From contig NC_064239.1 in assembly GCF_023101765.2 (NCBI RefSeq), forward strand, positions 10,622,315 through 10,686,314: 64,000 nucleotides of DNA, written 5' to 3'. The notes beneath the pieces are model-generated. The model searched no databases, had not been told where the DNA came from, and was given only the letters and a program-made list of their open reading frames with translations. Origin of the DNA: Spodoptera frugiperda (lineage: Eukaryota > Arthropoda > Insecta > Lepidoptera > Noctuidae). Position 1 is the stretch's first letter, and every line of letters begins with the position of its first letter. Shown here piece after piece: positions 55,801 through 64,000 of the stretch. Made by a program: the position numbers and the translations under genes.

Positions 55801-55890
55801 TGGAATTACGCGCACTTTCCGGTGCGAGTAAGAGTCTGACTCTCCCTCTCGCGAGGGAGAAGTCATTGGATGTTTATCTCCCTTAAAAAA
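55801..55890 (+). repeat. Fragment of the CTCCGGAGC/TTTTAGTCAGTAAG repeat
   Basis: GAGTAAGAGTCTGACTCTCC, CTCTCGCGAGGGAGAAGTCA, TTGGATGTTTATCTCCC. Only the 3' part is present, joined to the MITE. Confidence 0.6.
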
Positions 55891-56264
55891 CTCCATTTTT
55901 TACCATTAAATATTCCATTTGGACACACAAGAAAGATAAACAAACAAACTTACTCGTTTTTACAACGTTGTATACTAAAAACAGCAGAAAAAGCATTGAT
56001 TTCCAGGTAGCTAAATACCGGTACTGGATTGTGTAGTCTTTACGGAAAGTAGGTCGAAGCCTGATAATGGGTTTAATCAAGGATCAGTCGTATCACCCCT
56101 AGTGAGCTGTGAGAGGCTAATCCACTGCGCTTAAATTCTGACGTCTATTCCGACCGTCTACCGGTAGAAATTAGGGCCAATCTAAACTCACTTTTAGGAA
56201 CAAATCTGAGAAAAAATGGAGATAGAACGAGGAAGTAACTTTTTTTAAAAAAGTTACCTAATGG

Positions 56265-56418
56265 TAAAAATAACGGTTAACACACGTAAATATATTAAGT
56301 AAAACTCTACTAGTTTTGAGTCAGAGGGACTCTTGATGAGCAGCGTGCGGCGAAGTTGTGCAGACTCATAAGTAAACTGTTACTTTTAGTTAATTTAGTA
56401 TGTCACACGATGGTTATT
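56265..56418 (+). mobile_element. MITE family A copy
   Basis: AATAACGGTTAACACACGTA, CTCTACTAGTTTTGAGTCAG, AGGGACTCTTGATGAGCAGC, GTGCGGCGAAGTTGTGCAG and the right end TTAGTTAATTTAGTATGTCA, CACGATGGTTAT. The reverse of this right end resembles the outer left block of family B. Confidence 0.75.
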
Positions 56419-56419
56419 T

Positions 56420-57354
56420 TAAATTAATTTTATAATTTTCTTTTATAAAACATCCTAAGAAATTAATATCTTCAAGATTTAAAATCGCATTACGATTACT
56501 AAATCAAAGATCCTACATAAAGCGGCATTCAATCGAATACCAATCCTCAATAAGCAAATCATTCAACTGAAACTTCACAAAGCACGAAATTGAATAATTC
56601 AATTAACTCCAATTACCCACTTGCTTTAAACATAACAAGGATAAAGCATTTAAAACGTGAACCATTGTGATACACACATTTAATTAGCACTGCATGACGA
56701 CAAAGCAACGTCTCTAAAGAATAAACGTAGAAACAATTCGCTTTGTTTCAAAGGTTGTACAATGTTCCCTAGATTTGTTATGTCGTTCTGTTTGAGGAAC
56801 AAAAAGTTTGCCCCAAGCGTATAGATGCGGGAGTTAAAAGCTAGGACTAGGAGTTTAGAATGAATGCAGAGGTCACCAGAGGAACAATGGATGGATGGAT
56901 GTTTCCCATTCCTGAACTGTTTGCCAGTTATAATTGTCACGTTTGTAATAAAAACTACGTATATGTGTCAAAGTTTGGTTTATAGCTTTGGTTGTTAGTT
57001 TGGCGAATGTTTTGTTTGGGAAATATTTGCTTCAGTATTGTTACGTTATGTAATGCTGATACAGTTATCAGATTTGCAAACAAATCTGGTTATAAATAAA
57101 AGTATTCATTATTGTATCTGAGAAAATAAACTATCTTAATCTGCCTGCGAGTGTCGCAAGGGTCGATTACTAGAGAACACTTTTGACAAAGACGGCAGCA
57201 GCGCTCTCTCAAAACCTTAAGCCTTTTAAACTGAGATTTCTAAGCAACCTACCAGCCTGGTTATGGTAAAGAAAGCCCACGATCTAGCCATATATTGTTC
57301 TAGACTATTGATAAAGAAAGGATGGGTAAAGAAGTGATAACAAGTAGGTAACCC
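56420..57354. other. Unassigned AT-rich sequence
   Basis: No gene or complete repeat is supported. Confidence 0.5.
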
Positions 57355-57425
57355 TATTTTTTGTTGACGAGGGAAACCTTCAAAAGACGCCTAGCTTTTT
57401 AGGAAAAAACTAGGGAATGTGGGGT
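57355..57425 (-). repeat. Dispersed repeat, inverted copy (CTTTTGAAGGTTTCCCTCGT)
   Basis: The reverse complement (TCCCTAGTTTTTTCCTAAAA, AGCTAGGCGTCTTTTGAAGG, TTTCCCTCGTCAACAAAAAA) matches 58618-58690 in order. Confidence 0.72.
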
Positions 57426-57740
57426 TTTTACCTCTCTAAAACCTCTCCGGTGACCACCATAAACAAAATAGTACCCAATGTATAAAAAACGTAGATCTCA
57501 ATAAGTATATAATACCTTTCAAACATAACGACAATGTCACAAAGATAATTTTATTAAGTAGACCTTTATGTCTGCAGAGTTAAATGACTTATTTCCCGGA
57601 TAATCTTGAGTAAATGTATGTTAAGGGCCCAATTACTTTAATTAAAATCTGTGAATGAGGATGTGAGTAACTTAATTGTTCAAAGAGTTGGGACAAAGAC
57701 AAAGTTTTATTAAGATTAGTAAAATTTTGAATGCCTTTCA

Positions 57741-58006
57741 GCGTAGTGGTGGCCCAGAGGTTTAAGACGTTTGTTTCTCATACATGAGGATGCGGCTTCG
57801 AAACCTACCCATGACAAGAACCATGTGACTTTTTCCGGTGAATGGAAATATCGTGGGGATACCTGTGCTTATAGTTTCTAATTATAAGTTTGAGATCACC
57901 AACCCGCATTGAGCAAGCGTGGTGATTAATGCTCAATCCTTCCTCGTATGAGAAGAGGCCTTTAGTCAGCAGTGGTCACGTCACAGGTTGTTGATGTATT
58001 GATGAG
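57741..58006 (+). mobile_element. Type 1 SINE, reference copy
   Basis: A Pol III head (GCGTAGTGGTGGCCCAGAGG, B-box GGCTTCGAAACC at 57794-57805) is followed by GACAAGAACCATGTGACTTT, TCCGGTGAATGGAAATATCG, TTTCTAATTATAAGTTTGAG, ATCACCAACCCGCATTGAGC and GAGAAGAGGCCTTTAGTCAG. It ends in GTTGTTGATGTATTGATGAG. It is 266 bp, non-coding and LINE-dependent. Confidence 0.85.
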
Positions 58007-58617
58007 AATGCCTTTCTGCTCAATTGAGCAATCAACCAATTGATTGTAAGCAGAATTATAGAGCAAGTGATTTCAAGTTCATGACCCAAGAGATCTCTAA
58101 AGAGAAACCAAAAATATAGGAAAATAAAACCAATATAATAAACTTAACAATAATTAGATCCGGAATGAAACAGTTTAATCCTCGCTTGTATTGCCAATGG
58201 AACAAAAATCGAAGTAAAATAATTAAATACCGATGCTTCTTTATGACTGCAGTAGTCATTTTGTGATTGGTAAGTACATACTGCGTATTGGCATATAACA
58301 GATTCAAACAGAAGGTTCATTCTTATAAATAGATTTTAAAACAAATATTTTTATGACACGTTTATAAATAAACCACAAAGCTATATCTGGCAGCACCAAG
58401 TGGCACTTCTGTTTGCTATTACTTTGCTGACTCTCAGACTCTTTAAATAGAGTGAGAAAGAGGACGGAATTGTGATACTACGTGGTGGTATTGACGAGAT
58501 GTCTAGAGATATTATGTCATTATAAGCGTTATGCTATTGGGGCTCCGGAGCACATCTATTAGAAAACCCGGTGCCCTTTATAGGTGATGTTTGTCTCCAA
58601 AGAGGAACTAGGGAGTA

Positions 58618-58690
58618 TCTACTATGGATATACTCCCTAATTATTCTCCCCAAAAAAGCTAAGCATCTTTTGAAGGTTTCTCCTCGTCAC
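58618..58690 (+). repeat. Dispersed repeat, direct copy (CTTTTGAAGGTTTCTCCTCG)
   Basis: TATGGATATACTCCCTAATT, AAAAAAGCTAAGCATCTTTT, GAAGGTTTCTCCTCGTCACA. A local stem TAGGGAGTAT/ATACTCCCTA (about 58609-58640) overlaps its start. Confidence 0.72.
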
Positions 58691-58857
58691 AAAAAGAAGG
58701 TTTATACTTAAGGTTTATTTACGAATATTTTATATTGATATTGCTCTAGTTACGTTTAAATAATGTGAAAAATGGACACTGTGTATGGTTACAGCTATAT
58801 TTAAATCTCAATTACAAATGTAACGATTACTTATGTAGGTATTTACTTTAACGTGAG

Positions 58858-58960
58858 TTTCATACGGCTGCAGCGCAACGTGTATGATTCAAAGAGTTGC
58901 TACGTGCTCCGTCAAGGAGTATGTAAACGCTCCCACGACACAGGAAAAATCAACGTTTTT
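58858..58960 (+). mobile_element. Type 3 SINE, internally deleted
   Basis: CGGCTGCAGCGCAACGTGTA, GATTCAAAGAGTTGCTACGT, then a jump to GTATGTAAACGCTCCCACGA, CACAGGAAAAATCAACG. The middle of the body is missing relative to 60000-60195. Confidence 0.55.
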
Positions 58961-58964
58961 TTTA

Positions 58965-59995
58965 AGTATTATTGTCTACTATTGACCTTCTCAATTATCT
59001 GTACAGTAATAATTGACGTTTGTTGTATATTTTTCGCTTTTTCACCGAGCACCGTTCGAATTTTTATGACGATTTTTCAAACGTTACTTTGAATATAAAT
59101 GGTGATTGTTAGTGCTTCGTGTCTGAATTCGAATTTAGAATACATGGAATAATTGCAATGCTCGTCTGTCCTGGATTTTTATAAAAAATCCGTGTGAAAG
59201 TTGCGTTTTTTTTTTGTTCAGCGTTGCGGGGAACAATAGCGTAATTTGACACTCGATGTACGAAAAAAAAAAATGTTTCGTATTTTGTCTGATGTGAAAT
59301 TGTGACGTGAAATGATTGGCATGTACAATGTTCATAACGAACTATTTAAAATTGGAATACTGGTCGGATGTTTTAATAACAGTGAATTGAATTATTAAAT
59401 AGTAATTCCATATGTCATGTCCTACCTATACTTAAATTATAATTAAATTATTTGTATTTTTATTTTATTATTAATGTGATAAGCAATAGTAAATGCAGTA
59501 TACGAGAAAATAATTTATAATTATAATTTAACCCAGATAGTAACTGTAGTTTGCTTTTACGAAAGTTAGAAAACTTTATTTGATCACATACGGTCGTCGT
59601 CGCGATATATGTAAGTACATAAGTACTCAGTCACACAATAAACTAGTTACCTTTATAAAAAAATACTTCAAGGTGACAAACATTACAAATATACACATAT
59701 TTTTATATCAGACATTTGATCAATCTCCACCAATTCTTGGTAGAACGTATCAATCAGTTACAGAACCATTTTTACTCCCGCGCCATTTCAACGAATGATT
59801 GTCGAGTGGTATAGAAATATGACTCAATACAGCTGAATAAAGAAAACCTTGTTATTTTTTTAGTTTACCTTGAAAAACAAGGAGTATGACATGTGAAGAC
59901 GTCACGATTTTTAATCTCAGGAAAATAACAGGTGCAGTAAATACAATGTGACACTCACTTTTTACCAGCTATGCCATGAGTCTAATGTAAATTGT
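58965..59995. other. Unassigned AT-rich sequence
   Basis: No gene or repeat is supported. Confidence 0.5.
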
Positions 59996-59999
59996 TAAT

Positions 60000-60195
60000 T
60001 GACTGCACGGTTGACGCGGAGGCTGGGCAACTGGCTGGCATGCAACATTTAGCGAGTTTGATGCCCGTACGGAGCAACTCTTTGTGTGATCCACAAATTG
60101 TTGCTTCGGGTCTGGCTTTCATGTGTATGTGAAATTGTATGTTTGTAAACGCACACACGACATAGGAGAAAATCCTAGTGTTAGCAACGTAAAAA
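60000..60195 (+). mobile_element. Type 3 SINE
   Basis: The head GACTGCACGGTTGACGCGGA, GGCTGGGCAACTGGCTGGCA with a weak B-box GAGTTTGATGCCC precedes ATCCACAAATTGTTGCTTCG, GGTCTGGCTTTCATGTGTAT, GTAAACGCACACACGACATA and an A-run. Confidence 0.75.
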
Positions 60196-60199
60196 AAAG

Positions 60200-60660
60200 T
60201 AAGCCAGTAATCGCACAGGCGGCCACTCATCCAACGAGAGCCAGTCAATCAAAAAGAAACAAAATATGTATCAAAATTGCTAAATCGTGACTATACCTAA
60301 AAAATAACCAATTTTTTCGTACCAAAACAAATTGTTCAAGTGAGAAATCGAATATAGTAGCAGGTGTGGAATAGTGCGCAGGGCAGCGCAGTTACTGGGT
60401 CACAACAACGGAGTTTGTATCGAAGTGACGAAGAAAATGACTTATTGGTGCACGAACTAAAAACTTGGCTCGTGACGAGTGTTGTAATTAAACGGTGTTT
60501 TGCTTTTGTGTATTTGGACAAAAGAAAAATTCGATAAGTAAATAATATTGCTCATGGTATTATTCATCTACTACTACCAAAAAAAAAAGAAAACAAAAAG
60601 CTTAATTTCTGTATTAACATTTTAATATGGTCTATATTAGGACTCCCTGCTCTTCCACAT
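60200..60660. other. Unassigned sequence
   Basis: No gene or repeat is supported. Confidence 0.5.
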
Positions 60661-60684
60661 CAATATACTACAATATTTTTAAAA

Positions 60685-60845
60685 AGGTCCCCAATCCTTG
60701 AATCCCGAACAATCCCCGAATTTTAAATCCCCAAAAGGCTGGCAACGTACTTGTAACGCCTGTGGTGTTTCGGGTATTCATGGGTAGCCTCAATTGCTTG
60801 CCATCAGTCTGTTCGTTTACCAACTTACTTTTATAAAATAATGGT
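60685..60845 (-). repeat. GATGGTAAGCAAT/CATGGACACCCG repeat, inverted
   Basis: On the plus strand: TCCCCAATCCTTGAATCCCG, CCCCAAAAGGCTGGCAACGT, ACTTGTAACGCCTGTGGTGT, TTGCTTGCCATCAGTCTGTT, CGTTTACCAACTTAC. It includes the 3' extension seen at 29635-29795. Confidence 0.78.
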
Positions 60846-60859
60846 AATGCTATTTTGAA

Positions 60860-61770
60860 CGTAATATTCAACTTTATAAATATTTCTAGACTCAAAGCTT
60901 ATATTCACATTTTCTAGAAAACCTCAGTAGTAACGACCACACCCACCGCAATACCGCAGATAACCTAAAGATTTTCAAACTACGCAGACAAATAAACCTT
61001 ACACTAAGCAGAGGTACAAAAAACTAACACAAGATTGCTTGTCAAACTTTTTCAAAGATGTAGTAGTTTGAGAAAAACGACGCAAACGGTAAACAGTTTT
61101 TCGGAACAAGGCCAGCCATATAGTCTGCCCTTAGGGACCGCTAGACACCAGACTAGTGGTCTATAAAAATACCAACCAATAGCAGTTGATGGGCCCAGAA
61201 CGGTTTCACTCTACTACGGCTTTGTGTTAGAATACATCATAGAAAAAACATTTATGTTCTTCATTAATAATTGAATACAGAAGCTTTAAAACGTTGACTT
61301 TAACGACCTTGAATAGGAAAACTATTCAAATACGCCGTAAGTTGGTTTCAGTGTTCGCATTATTTATTACTTAGCTTAGCATTTTCTTTTCAATTTTATA
61401 TTAAGGTGTACGTTTTATAAGAAGAAAACCGAAACTTTGTTCTGTGTCGTACATAAAATGTGAATCACGTATCATGTTTTTAAAATTTATATTTAATACA
61501 TCAAAGATCTTATACTACTAAGTTATATTCCCTCGAAGTTTGTGGTTTTATAAAATATACAAAATATATGACGTACGAGTAAGCCAAAAAACATAATAGT
61601 TAATAAAATATTTCTCACGAAAATTATAATACATTTGTATTATTATATGCTACTAAGCTATACCAGCTTCGGTAGGTTCCTGTTTCTATGGGCGGGAGGA
61701 AACGCCCGGGTGTAATACTAAAAATACCAGATTGGCGATATATTAAAGAAGGACCAAATTAAAAGTACCC
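60860..61770. other. Unassigned AT-rich sequence
   Basis: No gene is supported. A small GC-rich stem (GGGCG...CGCCC) lies at 61691-61711. Confidence 0.45.
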
Positions 61771-61774
61771 TTAA

Positions 61775-61920
61775 CCAACGAGCATACATGAAAAGACTGA
61801 TGACTATTGATGAAGCGAAAGAGGTATATAAGATTCGTAGCAATTGGCGTTCCATTGTCTCTACCAACCCCCATGGGAAACAGGTGAAATACATACATAT
61901 ATAACGTACGTATGTATGTT
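61775..61920 (+). mobile_element. RTE-type LINE 3' tail, best copy
   Basis: CATACATGAAAAGACTGATG, ACTATTGATGAAGCGAAAGA, GGTATATAAGATTCGTAGCA, ATTGGCGTTCCATTGTCTCT, CCCCATGGGAAACAGG, then a TACATA/GTATGT run. The encoded piece (MTIDEAKEVYKIRSNWRSI) is the last part of an RTE-like reverse transcriptase. It is 5' truncated, as usual for LINEs. Confidence 0.8.
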
Positions 61921-61924
61921 AAAA

Positions 61925-62765
61925 TCCAAGTGTCCACATACAACGTCAAAAGTCGAACATAAACTAAAACGACACTATTCCGCAGTATTTTACCAAAGTT
62001 TGTGTCACAAGACTTTGTTGTCATAACCTAGAAACTTTCATGTATACTCGCAGATGGTATGAATGTTTGTATAGTGGAGTTGGGCACACAAACTGCGAAG
62101 ATAAACCTTAATGACAAAGTATTAATTAATGAGCAAGACATAGTTACGTTGAGTCTGAGATTTACATTGTAATTAGATGAGATATGAGCTTATGAGCCCA
62201 CCTGGCGGTCAGTAGGTAAATTGTGGCCTAGTTTTAAGCTGATTTAGAGGAACGTTTTTAATTTTCTATATTTGTGGTCGATGTTTTATATTAAGTGAAA
62301 GTTTTATGGACATAAAAATAAGTACGGAGGCTAGAGTTGAATAATTTAGACAAAATATGCAAATGACAGGACACCGAAAATAGTATAATGATTAATATTC
62401 TAGACGATATTTTAAAAACGTGAGCAGTATTTGTTTAAAATAGTACTTTATTTATTCAAAAGTGTTACAATAAAATAAACATAATCCAACAAACTTAACA
62501 AAAAACTATTCGAAAATCTAATGTAAAAACGCGAACGATAAACTTATCAAAATTTGAATATTGTAAAAAGAACTTTATTTGTAAAAAAAAACGTGTTACG
62601 TATCGTAAAAGCATTCGCGTTGGGAGGTGATCAAAAAGTCTCCAATCCAAACCGGTTCGTATCACTAGGGATCGAGTAAATAGATCGTGTTTGCCAAAAG
62701 CCTCGAGAAATAGGATTATTCAGACAGCCAACACGTAGGTGTCAATACTGAAAAGTTTAAAGGTT
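61925..62765. other. Unassigned AT-rich sequence
   Basis: No gene or repeat is supported. Confidence 0.5.
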
Positions 62766-62768
62766 CGT

Positions 62769-63030
62769 ATTTCTTTTTAGGGTTCTGTGATAAAAACGGG
62801 AACACTATTACTAAGACTTACCTGCCCGTCTGTCTGTCTATCTGTAACCAGTCTATATTTCATGAATTGTGATGGCTAAGACATTTGGATAGATTAGCTA
62901 TAACAAAAAACATTACCAACAAGATAAAAAAAAAAAAAAAAAATCGATGGTCTTATTGCTCGAACAAAAAAATTACCAATGGCATGGAGGCCTTCGTGCG
63001 AGAGTCCGACTCGCACTTGGTTGGTTTTAT
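62769..63030 (+). repeat. Insect dispersed repeat (TTTAGGGTTCTGTG ... GAGTCCGACTCGCACTTGG)
   Basis: TTTTTAGGGTTCTGTGATAA, ACGGGAACACTATTACTAAG, CTGTCTGTCTATCTGTAACC, CATGAATTGTGATGGCTAAG, an A-run at about 62923-62942 and GAGAGTCCGACTCGCACTTG, GTTGGTTTTA. This order is typical of a repeat I know from many insects. It is non-coding and its class is not certain. Confidence 0.7.
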
Positions 63031-63309
63031 TTTCTAACAAGTACTAGATAGGTTATTTTTATGATATAGATGCGGTATTCTTGAACATTGTCATTGAGAA
63101 ATAGTGCAATTTTGCCTTATCTACAAGTGCCATGAAATGTTATTTTACGATATTGGCCATAGCAACTTGTGTTGTAAAATATTATACGCTATGTGAAAAA
63201 TGTCACCCTCATTTTTCCCATGATACTAGTGTTTGATAACATTTCTGTGTGAAATGTAGTCATTTTTAACAGCAATACTAGTACTATGTAACACCAGAAA
63301 TAGAATACT

Positions 63310-63358
63310 ACTTTTTTTTTAAGGTGGGAAAATGGTCCAATGACTTCTCCCGCCCTGA
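63310..63358 (-). repeat. Short inverted fragment of the CTCCGGAGC/TTTTAGTCAGTAAG repeat
   Basis: AAGGTGGGAAAATGGTCCAA, TGACTTCTCCCGCCCTGAAG is the reverse of the repeat's 3' end (GAAGTCATTGGAT...). Confidence 0.55.
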
Positions 63359-63359
63359 A

Positions 63360-63880
63360 GTAGAATGCTACTTGTATTTAAAATCTGGATAAAAATAATA
63401 ATCGTACATTGCTCTATATTTGAGTATCTATATGCGAAAAACGCAAGGCAATTCATAGTTATGTGATAATTGCATAATTTGTGCTAAAACAATGAACATT
63501 TAGGCCATTTATAGGCCATAAAGAAAATTATTTACTAATAAGATCAGAGATTGGAACTGTATTTGCAGTTTAACAGTATTTGTAGTTTAATTAGGTAAAA
63601 TGCAATGATTGGATTTATTTTATGTTGTCATTAAACACGACAGTTTAATTGAATATTTATCTAAACATAGATTTTGATTGAAAGTAAATACAATTAACTA
63701 ATTTATACATGCGTAAATATTTATTATTATTTACTCAATTATGAGATTTTAAGTAGCGACAACCAAACATTAGACATTTTTTTAACAATAATTCATCATC
63801 ACATCCTCTTTTTTAGATAGACAGAAATAATTATTATGATATTTATTTCTGTAAACTTTAGGTATCATTTCTTTGACACA
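63360..63880. other. Unassigned AT-rich sequence
   Basis: No gene or repeat is supported. Confidence 0.5.
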
Positions 63881-63881
63881 T

Positions 63882-63925
63882 TAAACGCCGTGGTGGTCAC
63901 GGGTGACCGACGTTAGCGGAGGTTT
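63882..63925 (+). repeat. GGTGACCGACGTTAGCGGAG repeat, copy 2
   Basis: AACGCCGTGGTGGTCACGGG, TGACCGACGTTAGCGGAG matches 32085-32125. The sequence beyond the core differs. Confidence 0.7.
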
Positions 63926-64000
63926 GGTTGTAATTTTAGTGACCATTCGTAGTTCCTAAAAAGTATGTTTTGATTTCATAGTCTTCATACTCCATGATGT

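Overview
The window looks like gene-poor nuclear DNA of a moth (Lepidoptera, probably a noctuid-like species). This is inferred from its AT-rich composition and from the repeats it holds: several families of short tRNA-headed SINEs, the dispersed repeat with the cores GATGGTAAGCAAT and CGCCGCCCATGG, RTE-type LINE tails ending in a GTAT microsatellite, small Helitrons ending in CTAG, and a Mag-like Ty3/gypsy element. I found no host protein-coding gene, rRNA or functional tRNA that I can support. Almost every long open frame is a transposon remnant, a repeat, or a tandem array that is open in many frames.

Layout. 1-1027: 3' end of a Ty3/gypsy element (integrase, polypurine tract, LTR). 1.0-9.0 kb: mostly unassigned AT-rich DNA with SINE and MITE fragments. 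9.06-10.86 kb: two mariner-like transposase remnants in inverted orientation, bracketed by 34-bp direct repeats. 11-26 kb: SINEs, MITEs and dispersed repeats, plus an unidentified 175-codon open frame at 24.5 kb. 26.28-27.73 kb: 3' half of a frameshifted LINE. 28.9-29.1 kb: an RTE tail split by a 44-bp perfect palindrome. 29-39 kb: repeat fragments, GC-richer patches at 34.7 and 35.5 kb, and a small Helitron at 37.9 kb. 39.4-40.8 kb: a minisatellite with an 18-bp unit, sitting in a Ty3/gypsy reverse-transcriptase remnant. 41.6-48.6 kb: SINE and LINE fragments.

48.7-53.9 kb is the most structured part. A GCTACAGCAACA array runs up to a pair of inverted repeats (about 140-165 bp) that face each other over 4.3 kb. 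Between them are two tRNA-like Pol III units in opposite orientation, a hAT element with complete ends and an 8-bp target duplication, a TA-flanked MITE, a Tc1-like transposase remnant and a 24-bp-stem hairpin. 54-64 kb: a second copy of the Helitron, more SINEs and MITEs, an inverted repeat pair, an RTE tail and other dispersed repeats.

There is no cellular pathway to describe. The elements are related by insertion, nesting and rearrangement. A recurring theme is inverted duplication (9.1-10.65 kb, 11.05-11.2 kb, 21.05-21.1 kb, 28.95-29.02 kb, 52.67-52.73 kb), which suggests template-switch events. The family labels used here (MITE families A and B, SINE types 1 to 4) are my own and rest on comparing copies inside this window. 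No database search was possible.
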